From: Fen-178 sp963722575
Lineage (GTDB): Bacteria; Acidobacteriota; Terriglobia; Bryobacterales; Bryobacteraceae
Length of the DNA stretch: 64,000 nucleotides
Assembly (NCBI GenBank): GCA_963722575.1
Contig: CAVRNR010000005.1
Location: 496,001-560,000, forward strand
Direction of reading: 5' to 3'
Position numbers and translations under genes: made by a program. Below are positions 29,900 to 38,809 of this stretch, piece by piece (the first letter of the stretch is position 1; every line of letters begins with the position of its first letter). The notes below the pieces were generated by a model. The model ran no database searches and had not been told where the DNA came from. It saw nothing but the letters and a program-made list of their open reading frames with translations.

Positions 29900-32800
29900 T
29901 TGCCGTTTTGCTTTTGGCCCTGGCCCTTCAGGCGCCGGTCTGTCCCGCCGCCGAGCCTGTCCAGCTGGAACTACAACTGGCTCCGCACGCGCCGTATCAG
30001 GTCGCTTTCCATCCTTCTCATCCACATTGGCTGCTGGTCGCCGGAGCGGATACGAGCTTGTGGGATGTGGACGGTCCCACTCCTGTCAGGTTGGTCACCT
30101 ATAGAGTCGATGCGCATGGGGCGAGCTTCTCGCCCAAAGGGGACCTGATTGCCACCGCCAACGCGGATGGTACGGTGCGGCTATGGAACCTGGATGGCAG
30201 CCAGCGCGGAGCGCCCCTGGAAGGCCATACGAGCGGGGTGTTCTCGGTGGCGTTTTCTCCCAAGGGGGACCTGTTGGCCTCGGGGGCACTAGACCACACC
30301 ATGCGGTTGTGGAACCTGGATGGGAGCCCGCATGGCGCCCCCATAGGACTTCCAGGCAATGTGTTGTCGCTGGCGTTTTCGCCCAAAGGGGATTCTCTGG
30401 CTTCGGCGGGAACCGATGGGGTACGGCTGTGGAACCTGGACGGCAGCCTGCGCCGCGCCTTAGGGGGCCATCCGGATACCGCATGCGGGGTGGCGTTTTC
30501 TCCCCAAGGGGACCTGCTGGCCTCAGCGGGAGCGGACGGCACGATACGGTTGTGGAATCCGGACGGCAGCCCGCACGGCGCCCCGCTGGGGGGCGTTTCG
30601 AACATGGGATGCGCGGTGGCCTTCTCTCCCCAAGGGGATTTTCTGGCCTCGGTGGGACAGGACGGCACGGTGCGGCTGTGGAACCGCGACGGCAGCCCAC
30701 GTGGCGCCCCGCTAGAGGGCCCTCGCGACATGGAGTGGTCGATGGCGCTTTCTCCCCAAGGGGATTTGCTGGCCTCGGTGGGAGCGGGCGGCACGGTGCG
30801 GTTGTGGAACCTGAACGCCAGCCCGCACGGTGCGCCGCTGGGGTGCGAAACGGACCGCGTGGAGTCGGTAGCATTCGCTCCCAATGGTGAGCTGCTGGCC
30901 TCGGCGGGGAACGACGGCACGGTGCGGCTGTGGAACTCCAATGGCAGCCCGCACGGGCCCCCGCTACAGGGCCATACGGGCTTGGTCGATGCGGTGGCGT
31001 TTTCTCCCCGAGGGGACCTGCTGGCATCCGCTGGTAGCGATGGCACGATCCGGTTATGGAACCTCGACGGCAGCCCGCACGGGCCCCCCCTTCTGGGGCA
31101 TGCCGGCGCGGTGGTGTTGGCGCTGGCGTTTTCTCCGCAAGGGGACCTACTGGCCTCGGCGGGAATGGATGGCACAGTGCGGCTGTGGAACCGGGATGGC
31201 TCCGCGCACGGAGGCTCGCTAAAGACGGGCCATAAGGTTGGTGTCAGGGTGGCCTTTTCTCCCCGCGGGGATCTGCTGGCCTCGGCGGGAGGGGAGGGAA
31301 CGGTGCAGTTCTGGAACCTGGACGGCAGCCCGCACGGAGCGCCGCTGCAGGGCCATACGGGCGGCGTGTCGTCGGTGGCGTTTTCTCCCAAGGGAGACCT
31401 GCTGGCCTCGGCAGGAGGAGACGGCACGGTGCGGCTGTGGAACCTGGACGGCAGTCCGCACGGCGCCCCGCTGAGGGGCCATGCGGGCATGGTGTTGTCG
31501 GTGGCGTTTTCTCCAAAACTGGACCTGCTGGCTTCGGCGGGACAGGACGGGACAGTGCGGCTGTGGAACCTGGACGGCAGCCCGCACGGTGCCCCGCTGC
31601 GGGGCCACGAGGCGTGGGTGTCGTCGGTGGCATTTTCTCCCCGAGGGGAACTGTTGGCCTCCGGCGGATTCGACGGCGCAGTACGGCTGTGGACGCTGTC
31701 TGGCGGCCCGCGTGGAGATCTGCCCAGCCAAGCGGTCCGGGTGGACTCCATGGCGCTTTCTGCCCAAGGAGACCTGCTGGCCGCGGCGGGAGTGGACGGC
31801 ATAGTGCGGCTGTGGAACTTGGACGGCAGCCCGCGCGCGAGCTTGCCGGGCCTGGAGGGCGCCGTGCAGTCCATGGCGTTCTCTCCTCGAGGGGACTTGC
31901 TGGCTTCCGGGGGAAGCGACGGCACGGTGCGGCTATGGAATCTGGACGGCAGCCCGCGCAGTGGTCCAATGACGGGCCATAAAGGCCAGGTACGGTCGGT
32001 CGCGTTCTCTCCCCGAGGGGACCTGCTGGCATCGGCCGGGACGGACGGCGCAGTGCGGCTATGGAACCTGGACGGCAGCCCGCGCAGTGGTCCGATCGCG
32101 GGCCATACGGGCCAGGCACGGTCGGTCGCGTTCTCTCCCCGAGGGGACCTGCTGGCCTCGGGTGGACAGGACGGCATAGTGCGGCTATGGAACGTGGATG
32201 GCAGCCCATACGGAGCTCCTCTGCGGGGCCATGTGGGTATGGTGCTGTCGGTGGCGTTTTCTCCGCAAGGGGACCTGCTGGCTTCGGCGGGAAACGACGG
32301 CACGGTCCGCCTGTGGAACCTGGATGGCAGCCCACACGGAGCTCCGCAGCGGCTCCACACGGGGTGGGCGTCGTCGGTGGCATTTTCTCCGCAAGGGGAC
32401 CTGCTGGCCGCGGCGGGAAACGACGGCACGGTCCGGCTGTGGGATACGAGTAAACACACACTGGCGCGAGAGATCCCGGTTCCCGGCGCCACGGTGGTGT
32501 TCTGGCGATCCAATCGGCTGTATGTGTTCGCGTGGTCAACGATGGTGAGTCTTGAGCCTGGGACGTGGGCGGCCAGAGCGGTCCTCTATCTCGCCCAGGA
32601 TTCCGGCGTGGTGATTACGGATGCCGGGTGGTTCGCGGGGACGGGATCCTTGCTCAAGAATGTGCGGGCATTCCAGGGGCTCACGCCAATCGGCAACGAC
32701 GATCTGCTCCGCAGATTCGACCGGCGCGAGGCCGCGGGGGCTATGGCCGGGAGCCCCCCCAACGACCTTCGCGCGGCCGATTTCGCTTTCGATCCGGATT

Positions 32801-33468
32801 CCGGTGTCGGGTGGCTTCCGTATAGCCCCCATACGCCCCAATACGGCGGGTATAGCTTTGACGTGCTCGCCCAGCATCCGGATTTCGTGGCTCGGATACA
32901 GCGCATACGGCCGGGATTTGACCCGGAGGACGTCGGCGTCTCCTCCCAGCCCTATCTCGTCGCAAAACTGCGCGACGGCAGAGAAATCTTCATCGAGCGG
33001 GGATGCCGCCCTCATGCCTGTGACGAGTACAGCGCGGTTATGGGGCTGGATATTCAGGCCGGAGAGTATTTTCTGCTCGAGGTGCGGGACCAGAACCGGA
33101 AAGCGTTCTTCGGCCGGAATGACCCGGCCGTGAAGGCCGTCTTGGAATACGCGTCGGAGAATTCCGTCGAGATCTTCAACCTGACAAGCCGTCATATGGG
33201 CCGTCATACGGAGAGGGTCAGGGTCGAGCCTGCCTTGCGGGCCCTTGCCGAACTGCCGGCGCCGGCCGCGGCCGCGGGTATCGACAAGTTGATCGCCGAT
33301 CTCATGGCGCGCAAGCCCGAGGCCGACCAGTCCTACCCCGTAGGCCTTCTGCCGGGCATGAAAGAAGAACGGCAGTCTCTGCTCGGCGAGCTTCAGAAGC
33401 TGCGCCAGGGCGGCGCCTCCGGCTACCAAGCGGGACTGGCTCGACTGCTCAACGGCCCCACGCCCTGA
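29890..33468 (+). CDS. Secreted WD40-repeat protein with about 20 near-identical repeats
   Basis: The 1192-aa product has a signal peptide (SLIAVLLLALALQAPVCPAA) and then about 19 clear WD40 repeats plus one divergent first blade, roughly residues 40-855. The unit is 41-42 aa with consensus VAFSPRGDLLASAGxDGTVR and LWNLDGSPHGAPL.GH. Twenty to 21 blades would make three seven-bladed propellers. The C-terminal 330 residues form a separate domain (VLYLAQDSGVVITDAGWF ... EIFIERGCRPHACDEYSAVMG) that I do not recognise. Repeats are close to identical also at DNA level, so recent amplification is likely. Probably a periplasmic or surface interaction scaffold. Confidence 0.85.
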   Translation: MSLIAVLLLALALQAPVCPAAEPVQLELQLAPHAPYQVAFHPSHPHWLLVAGADTSLWDVDGPTPVRLVTYRVDAHGASFSPKGDLIATANADGTVRLWNLDGSQRGAPLEGHTSGVFSVAFSPKGDLLASGALDHTMRLWNLDGSPHGAPIGLPGNVLSLAFSPKGDSLASAGTDGVRLWNLDGSLRRALGGHPDTACGVAFSPQGDLLASAGADGTIRLWNPDGSPHGAPLGGVSNMGCAVAFSPQGDFLASVGQDGTVRLWNRDGSPRGAPLEGPRDMEWSMALSPQGDLLASVGAGGTVRLWNLNASPHGAPLGCETDRVESVAFAPNGELLASAGNDGTVRLWNSNGSPHGPPLQGHTGLVDAVAFSPRGDLLASAGSDGTIRLWNLDGSPHGPPLLGHAGAVVLALAFSPQGDLLASAGMDGTVRLWNRDGSAHGGSLKTGHKVGVRVAFSPRGDLLASAGGEGTVQFWNLDGSPHGAPLQGHTGGVSSVAFSPKGDLLASAGGDGTVRLWNLDGSPHGAPLRGHAGMVLSVAFSPKLDLLASAGQDGTVRLWNLDGSPHGAPLRGHEAWVSSVAFSPRGELLASGGFDGAVRLWTLSGGPRGDLPSQAVRVDSMALSAQGDLLAAAGVDGIVRLWNLDGSPRASLPGLEGAVQSMAFSPRGDLLASGGSDGTVRLWNLDGSPRSGPMTGHKGQVRSVAFSPRGDLLASAGTDGAVRLWNLDGSPRSGPIAGHTGQARSVAFSPRGDLLASGGQDGIVRLWNVDGSPYGAPLRGHVGMVLSVAFSPQGDLLASAGNDGTVRLWNLDGSPHGAPQRLHTGWASSVAFSPQGDLLAAAGNDGTVRLWDTSKHTLAREIPVPGATVVFWRSNRLYVFAWSTMVSLEPGTWAARAVLYLAQDSGVVITDAGWFAGTGSLLKNVRAFQGLTPIGNDDLLRRFDRREAAGAMAGSPPNDLRAADFAFDPDSGVGWLPYSPHTPQYGGYSFDVLAQHPDFVARIQRIRPGFDPEDVGVSSQPYLVAKLRDGREIFIERGCRPHACDEYSAVMGLDIQAGEYFLLEVRDQNRKAFFGRNDPAVKAVLEYASENSVEIFNLTSRHMGRHTERVRVEPALRALAELPAPAAAAGIDKLIADLMARKPEADQSYPVGLLPGMKEERQSLLGELQKLRQGGASGYQAGLARLLNGPTP

Positions 33469-33503
33469 GTCACGTAACTAAAGCAAAAGGCGGAGGCTTA
33501 CTC

Positions 33504-35918
33504 ATGACACGATTCATCCTGATCGCAGCCCTGGCAATCGGCCAAACGGCGATTGCCCAGCCCGTCCGGTACGAACATCGGCACATCTCCCGGACTCTTC
33601 CCGGCTGCGGAGACCCGAAGATGGGCTGCTTTTCCGCGGAACTCGACTACGTGGAGGTAGTCTCAGGGCCGCCGCTTGTGCGCGACCGCATCAACTCCGC
33701 CATCCTCGCTTTTCTGGTTGAAGGCGGCAAGCTCACACCCGAAGCATATCTAAACGAGTTCACCAAGAGCTATACCCCGGATTCTCCCGGGCTGCGGTGG
33801 TATCTTTCCAAGAACGTGGCGCTGCTGCGAGCCACGCCCCCGGTGTTCAGCGTCGAGTGCTATGAGGAGTCCTTTACCGGCGGGGCGCACCCCCAACATA
33901 ACGCGCAGTATCTGAACTTCGATGCGGCCACCGGCGAGCCAGTGAAGCTCTCGGCGATTCTGAAGGATGGGTCGATGCCTAAGTTGACGGCGATCGCGGA
34001 AACGAATTTCCGCAGGGATCGAAAGTTGGGCCCGACGGCCGATCTGGAGGGCTTCACTTTTCCTCATGGCCGCTTCGAGTTGAACGACAACTACGGCTTT
34101 GGCGAGGACCGGCTGGTGTTCCTCTTCAACCGATATGAGATCGCTCCCTACTACCTGGGAGAGATCAAGATCGAAATCCCCTACGATGAGATCCGCGATC
34201 TATTGCGGCCCGGGTTGGGTGCGGCTCTGGCGGCGCCGGCCGCGGCAGGCGCTCCGAGTGCTGCCCCGGGACAAATTCAGATCAAGCCGTTGCTGGACGA
34301 TCTCGCTGGCAACATGGATAACCCCAGCCTGTCTCCCGATGGCCAGACGCTGGCATTCGACTGGTGCAAACCCGAGCCGGACTATTCGTGCGGCATGTAC
34401 ACGCGGCCTCTGGCCGGCGGCCCGGTGAAGCCGTTCGTCAATGGAGATAACCGCAATGGCTACGTGTCCGGCCCGCGCTGGTCGCCCGATGGCAAGACGA
34501 TCGCGTTCATGCGGCATCTGAACCGTTGGGATATCCGCCTGGTTGTACGGAGTTTTGCGGGCGGCGCCGAACGCGAACTGGGGAATGTCTGCGACGGTGC
34601 GCCCTCCTGGAGCCCCGATGGCCGTTTTGTGGCGGCGGCCCGGGACCCAGGATATATGGATTGCCGTCCGGCATTGTTTCCAGCGGCCGGCGGTCAGCCG
34701 ACCCGCGACCTGGCTGAACGCGGCGGTTCTCCAGCGTTCTCCCCGGACGGACACTTGCTGGCGTACGCGGAAGCCAAATCGCTCAAACTGTTGCGCCTTG
34801 GCCCGGATTATCGCCCGGCCGGGCCGGCTGCCACCCTCGCGCAAGAGCCCCGGCAAATCTCGCAGGTGAGCTGGACACGCGACGGGAAATGGCTCGTATA
34901 TGAGGCCTTAGGTGACGTGCCTTATCTGCGGCGCATCGCCCTCCAGCCCGGCGCGCAGCCACAAGCCATTCCCGGCCTCACGGATCGGCTGGAGATATCC
35001 GAGTTTTCCGCGGACGGCAATGCGCTGGCGATCGAGATCCAGCCGGTTGAGGTCTGGTGGCGAGCGGACCTTCAGGCGACCCCGGTGAAAACCGAAACGG
35101 TGTCCCGGCCTGCGTGCTCGGCTGGCGGCCCCGGCTGCTCACCGGATGGCCGGCAGCGCGTGTTCATCTCAACGCGCACGGGCTTCTCGGAAATCCGGCT
35201 GGCGAACGCGGACGGCATCAATGAACGTCTGCTGGTGAAGTCCATTCCCGGGTTTGCGGATAGCGACGCAGTGCCCATTCTCGCCGGCTGGTCGCCGGAC
35301 GGCAAGTGGATCGCGTTCATGGTTCGTCCTTTTCCAGGCAACATGACCGAGAACCGTTCCGAGCTTTACGTTGTTCCCGCTTCCGGTGGGCCGCCGCGGC
35401 GATTGGCTGAAAAGGACGACACGATATACGACCCGGTCTGGTCGCCTGACAGTCAATCGGTCTATGCCTGGCGGGATTATTCCATGCGAAGCTTGCCGCC
35501 GGCATTGGTTCGCGTTGCCATATCGGACGGGAAGGTGCACGGCTTCGGCGTGAGCGGCGTCTCGCCACGACTCTCTCCCGACGGCGAGGTCGTGTACTTC
35601 TTTATCAGGCCCGGGCACGGGCTATCCCGGATGCAGAGTAAGGGCGGCGAAACGGAGGTGCTTCGCGATCAACCGGACTTCGCGGTGTCCAACTATGCGG
35701 TTGGACGGAAGTATCTCTATCTCTTCGAGACCGAGCGAGGCGCCAAAACGCGGACTTACACCATCCTTCGCCTGGACCCGCGGACGCGGCAGACAAGCGC
35801 GTTGGCTGAGATCCCGTTCTCGCCTCCATCCACGTGGTTATCGGCCGATGAGCGGTTCCTTTACTTCCAGCAGACCGACACCCCGAAGCGTCGTGTTGTG
35901 CTCGTCCATGGCCTTTAG
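33504..35918 (+). CDS. Secreted DUF3298-like plus TolB-type beta-propeller protein
   Basis: The 804-aa protein has a signal peptide (TRFILIAALAIGQTAIA), an N-terminal DUF4163/DUF3298-like domain (about residues 25-235, ending ..EIPYDEIRDLLRPG) and a TolB-like propeller with PD40/WD40-like repeats (NPSLSPDGQTLAFDW, GPRWSPDGKTIAFMR, APSWSPDGRFVAAAR, SPAFSPDGHLLAYAE, AGWSPDGKWIAFM, DPVWSPDSQSVYAW, SPRLSPDGEVVYFF). The last residues read RRVVLVHGL. It is 35 nt downstream of the WD40 gene and is the intact relative of the truncated gene at 29318. Likely a periplasmic protein; binding partner unknown. Confidence 0.82.
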   Translation: MTRFILIAALAIGQTAIAQPVRYEHRHISRTLPGCGDPKMGCFSAELDYVEVVSGPPLVRDRINSAILAFLVEGGKLTPEAYLNEFTKSYTPDSPGLRWYLSKNVALLRATPPVFSVECYEESFTGGAHPQHNAQYLNFDAATGEPVKLSAILKDGSMPKLTAIAETNFRRDRKLGPTADLEGFTFPHGRFELNDNYGFGEDRLVFLFNRYEIAPYYLGEIKIEIPYDEIRDLLRPGLGAALAAPAAAGAPSAAPGQIQIKPLLDDLAGNMDNPSLSPDGQTLAFDWCKPEPDYSCGMYTRPLAGGPVKPFVNGDNRNGYVSGPRWSPDGKTIAFMRHLNRWDIRLVVRSFAGGAERELGNVCDGAPSWSPDGRFVAAARDPGYMDCRPALFPAAGGQPTRDLAERGGSPAFSPDGHLLAYAEAKSLKLLRLGPDYRPAGPAATLAQEPRQISQVSWTRDGKWLVYEALGDVPYLRRIALQPGAQPQAIPGLTDRLEISEFSADGNALAIEIQPVEVWWRADLQATPVKTETVSRPACSAGGPGCSPDGRQRVFISTRTGFSEIRLANADGINERLLVKSIPGFADSDAVPILAGWSPDGKWIAFMVRPFPGNMTENRSELYVVPASGGPPRRLAEKDDTIYDPVWSPDSQSVYAWRDYSMRSLPPALVRVAISDGKVHGFGVSGVSPRLSPDGEVVYFFIRPGHGLSRMQSKGGETEVLRDQPDFAVSNYAVGRKYLYLFETERGAKTRTYTILRLDPRTRQTSALAEIPFSPPSTWLSADERFLYFQQTDTPKRRVVLVHGL

Positions 35919-35996
35919 ACCGGCCGCGCGTCGGACCAATCGCTCTCTCCTCGCCGGCGGGAACCCCCGTAGTATCCTGGTCTGAGGAGATTCGAC

Positions 35997-36299
35997 ATGC
36001 AAGAGCCGATTCCGCCGGGCGCCCACCGCGTGTTCTGTGTGAAGTTCCAGCGCGAAATGGAGGGCCTCGACGAAGTGCCGTTCGACGGCCATCCGCTGGG
36101 GCAGAAGATCTACGACAACGTTTCCAAGCAAGCCTGGAAGATGTGGGTGGACCGCATGAAGATGATCATGAACGAGTACCGGCTCAACCTCGGCACCAGG
36201 GAAGCCCAGGAGTTTCTCATCCAGCAGATGGACGCTTACTTCTTTGGCGAAGGCGCGGCGCTGCCGCCAGATTTCGTCCCGCCCGGCTCGGCGCATTGA
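35997..36299 (+). CDS. yggX: YggX-like Fe(II)-trafficking / oxidative damage protection protein
   Basis: The 100-aa cytosolic protein matches YggX: VFCVKFQREMEGLDEVPFDG near the N-terminus with the conserved cysteine, GQKIYDNVSKQAWKMWVDRMKMIMNEYRLNL in the middle (split around residue 50) and QEFLIQQMDAYFFGEG at the end. YggX protects Fe-S clusters and helps iron handling. GAGGAG precedes the ATG by about 8 nt. Its 3' end overlaps a convergent gene by 83 nt. Confidence 0.92.
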   Translation: MQEPIPPGAHRVFCVKFQREMEGLDEVPFDGHPLGQKIYDNVSKQAWKMWVDRMKMIMNEYRLNLGTREAQEFLIQQMDAYFFGEGAALPPDFVPPGSAH

Positions 36300-36597
36300 A
36301 CGTGTCGAGCACCGAGCGGCGCACCGGCAAAGGGGGCGCCGGCACACGGCCGCATTTCAGATTCCAGTACGCCCAGGAACGCGCATCGAAGATACCCGGC
36401 GGCGCGTGTTCGAGTGCTTCCCTGAATTCACCCTGGCCAACCACGCCTTCGAGAGCGCGCAGGTCTTCGACCGTCCCATAGGTCATCACATGCGCGAGGA
36501 AATGCACCGGGTCGGCCAGCGCTTCCGAGAGCGCCTCGAACCACCCCACCCGTTCAGCCACGGATAGCAGTCCCGGTGTTGCCGGCAGCGGCTCCAT
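36217..36597 (-). CDS. Conserved hypothetical protein
   Basis: The 126-aa product has a pattern that I recall from a widespread uncharacterised family: HFLAHVMTYGTVEDLRAL, GEFREALEHAPPGIFDARSWAYWNLKCGR and the ending PLPVRR. These parts lie outside or at the edge of the overlap with yggX; the last 30 residues are encoded opposite the yggX 3' end and are less well conserved in appearance. No domain of known function. The overlap in opposite directions suggests that both messages interfere with each other. Confidence 0.6.
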   Translation of the reverse strand: MEPLPATPGLLSVAERVGWFEALSEALADPVHFLAHVMTYGTVEDLRALEGVVGQGEFREALEHAPPGIFDARSWAYWNLKCGRVPAPPLPVRRSVLDTFNAPSRAGRNLAAAPRLRQRSKRPSAG

Positions 36598-36724
36598 GGC
36601 CTCACACCATTTTCCCCGCGCGGTTCGACGCCCATTCCCGCATCGTTTCGATTTTCCCTATTTGGTTCCGGCCGCGCCCCGGTCTGCCGGGTTTTTCGGC
36701 CTCCCCGTGTTACGATGAATACTT

Positions 36725-36831
36725 GTCAGGTCTCGGGCTCCGTGCAGCGGGCGGCTGCAAACCCCGCCAGGTCCGGAAGGAAGCAACGGTAGCAGTGCGG
36801 TTCGTGTGCCGCGGATCACCCGGGGCCTGGC
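36725..36831 (+). ncRNA. ffs: Signal recognition particle RNA, bacterial small type (4.5S)
   Basis: The strongly conserved SRP domain IV core is present (CCAGGTCCGGAAGG followed by AAGCAACGGTAGCAG at about 36767-36795). The ends pair over 13 bp with G-U pairs: GTCAGGTCTCGGG (36725-36737) with CCCGGGGCCTGGC (36819-36831). The length is 107 nt. It is on the same strand as dnaX and 34 nt upstream of it, the ffs-dnaX-ebfC-recR order seen in many bacteria. It binds Ffh and directs membrane-protein targeting. Confidence 0.95.
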
Positions 36832-36865
36832 AACTCGTCCGGTTGTATCCGGATTTGCCCGCCCC

Positions 36866-38485
36866 ATGTATCAGGTAATCGCCCGAAAATACCGGCCGCA
36901 GACCTTTCAGGAGGTGGTCAACCAGGAGCACGTCAAGACCACCCTGGAAAACGCCATCGCCCAGAAGCGCGTCGCCCACGGCTACATCTTTTCGGGACAG
37001 CGCGGCACCGGCAAAACCACCGTCGCGCGCATTTTGGCGCGCTGTCTGAACTGCGTCGAGGGACCCACCGCCGCGCCTTGCGGCGTGTGCGCAAGCTGCC
37101 TGGAAATCACCGCCAGCGGCGCCCCGGACGTCATCGAAATCGACGCCGCCTCCAACCGCGGCATCAATGAAATGCGCGAGCTGCGCGAAAACGTGCGCTA
37201 CCAGCCGGCGCGCGACCGCTACAAGGTGTTCATCATCGACGAAGCGCACCAGATCACCAGTGAGGCCTTCAACGCGCTGCTGAAGACCATCGAAGAGCCG
37301 CCGCCCTGGGTGGTCTTCGTGCTCTGCACCACGGAAGCGCACAAGATCCCCGCCACCATCGCCTCGCGCTGCCAGCACTTCAGCTTCCGCTCGGTGGGTT
37401 TCGAGGACCTCACCGCGCGCATGGCGTGGATCTGCCAGCAGGAAGGCATCGAGGCCGATGCCGAAGCCCTGGCCGTGCTGGCGCAGGCTGGCGAGGGCAG
37501 TGTCCGCGATTCCCTTTCCGCGCTCGACCAGGCCATCGCCTGCTGCGGTTCCAAGCTCGACGCCGCCGAGGTGCGCGCGCTGCTGGGCGCCTTTTCGCTC
37601 GAGTCTTTGGAACAGGTCACGCAAGCGCTGGTCGCGAACGATTCGCGCCGCATGTTGGAAGTGGTCGATGAACTCGAGCGCAACGGCCACAACCTCCAGC
37701 ACTTCAGCCGCGAGCTGGCGCGCTACTTCCGCAACCTCCTGGTCGCGCGCATATCCGGCGCCGATACGCGCCTGGTGGCCGCCTCCGCCGCCGAGCGCCA
37801 GAAGCTGGCCCAGATCGCTTCCCAATTCTCCGAAGAGGACCTCAGCCGTTACCTCCAGCTCTCGCTCGATCTGTTCCGCGATTTGCAGTTTTCCCTGCAA
37901 CCGCGCTTCCACCTGGAAATCGGCCTCGTCCGCCTGGTGCAAGCCGGCCGCTTGCTGCCCATCGAAGAAGCGCTGGCGCAACTGGGCGCACCGGGTCCCC
38001 GGCCGCCCATCCCTCCCGCCGGCCCGGCGCCACCACCGCCGCGCACCGGCCCCTCGCCCTTCGATCTCGACCGGGCTAAGAAAGCTGCCCCCGCCCCCGC
38101 CGGCGATCCCCGCGAGCACCTGCACTCTTATTTGAACGAGAAGGGTCTCACTCACCTCGCCGACGCCGTCGAAAACGCCCGCATCACGGTCTCCGGCGCC
38201 GATCTGAACGTGATCGCGCCGAAATCGTACGCCCTCTATTTCAATGACCGCGCCATGGCCGATGCCGCGCGCGAAGTCTTCGGCCGGTCCCTGCGCGTGA
38301 AATTCGCCACCGATGAAGCCACTGACCCCGCGCCGCCGGGCGGGGCGCCCCCTGGGCCCGGCGCCCCGCCCGCCGCCAATATCGAAGAGGAAACCACCGC
38401 CCGCGCGCTGGCCAACCCCGAGGTCCAGCGCTTCCGGGAAGTCTTTGGCGGCGAAATCCGCAAAGTTCGAAACCTCAAGGAGTAG
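36866..38485 (+). CDS. dnaX: DNA polymerase III subunit gamma/tau
   Basis: The 539-aa clamp-loader ATPase begins MYQVIARKYRPQTF. It has the P-loop GQRGTGKTT at residues 44-52, the zinc-binding cysteines in CLNC...CGVCASC (residues 60-78), the Walker B strand VFIIDEAHQI, sensor 1 and the SRC arginine-finger motif ASRCQHF. After residue 370 comes a Pro-rich linker and a C-terminal tau-like part. The start at 36866 is the conserved family start; the frame upstream runs through the SRP RNA. Confidence 0.95.
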   Translation: MYQVIARKYRPQTFQEVVNQEHVKTTLENAIAQKRVAHGYIFSGQRGTGKTTVARILARCLNCVEGPTAAPCGVCASCLEITASGAPDVIEIDAASNRGINEMRELRENVRYQPARDRYKVFIIDEAHQITSEAFNALLKTIEEPPPWVVFVLCTTEAHKIPATIASRCQHFSFRSVGFEDLTARMAWICQQEGIEADAEALAVLAQAGEGSVRDSLSALDQAIACCGSKLDAAEVRALLGAFSLESLEQVTQALVANDSRRMLEVVDELERNGHNLQHFSRELARYFRNLLVARISGADTRLVAASAAERQKLAQIASQFSEEDLSRYLQLSLDLFRDLQFSLQPRFHLEIGLVRLVQAGRLLPIEEALAQLGAPGPRPPIPPAGPAPPPPRTGPSPFDLDRAKKAAPAPAGDPREHLHSYLNEKGLTHLADAVENARITVSGADLNVIAPKSYALYFNDRAMADAAREVFGRSLRVKFATDEATDPAPPGGAPPGPGAPPAANIEEETTARALANPEVQRFREVFGGEIRKVRNLKE

Positions 38486-38489
38486 CCAC

Positions 38490-38807
38490 GTGAAATTACC
38501 CGGCAACATGCAGCAGATGCAGCAGATGATGCGCCAGGCACAGCAGGTGCAAGAGAAGCTCCAGCAGGAGGTCGCCCAGATCCGGGTCGAAGCCTCCGCC
38601 GGAGGCGGCATGGTCACGGTGCAGATGGACGGCCAGAAGAACCTGCTCAAAGTCAAGATCGACCCCGAAGTCGCGGGCGATGTCGAGATGTTGCAGGATA
38701 TGGTCGTAGCCGCCTGCAACGAGGCCGTCAAGAAGGTCGATGGCGAAGTCCAGCAGAAGATGGGCGGCATGCTCGGCGGTATGGGCCTGCCCCCGGGTCT
38801 GTTTTAG
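38490..38807 (+). CDS. ebfC: YbaB/EbfC-family nucleoid-associated protein
   Basis: The 105-aa DNA-binding protein starts at a GTG with AAGGAG 8 nt upstream. The Gln/Met-rich N-terminal helix (NMQQMQQMMRQAQQVQEKL) and the ASAGGGMVTVQMDGQ strand, followed by KIDPEV and the MLQDMVVAACNEAVKK helix, are typical. It lies in its standard position between dnaX and recR. Confidence 0.94.
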   Translation: MKLPGNMQQMQQMMRQAQQVQEKLQQEVAQIRVEASAGGGMVTVQMDGQKNLLKVKIDPEVAGDVEMLQDMVVAACNEAVKKVDGEVQQKMGGMLGGMGLPPGLF

Positions 38808-38809
38808 CG

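Noticed and set aside
30150..32440. Regular direct repeats that could suggest a CRISPR array
   Set aside because: The unit of about 126 nt is fully coding and in frame; there are no short spacers between repeats and no cas genes.
30099..32513. 804-codon open frame opposite the WD40 gene, with apparent repeats
   Set aside because: Its periodicity is only the mirror of the WD40 repeats; composition is dominated by Pro, Arg and Ser and there is no ribosome site or signal.
36806..36865. Upstream extension of dnaX
   Set aside because: It would be translated from the 3' half of the SRP RNA; the conserved dnaX start is MYQVIARKYRP at 36866.
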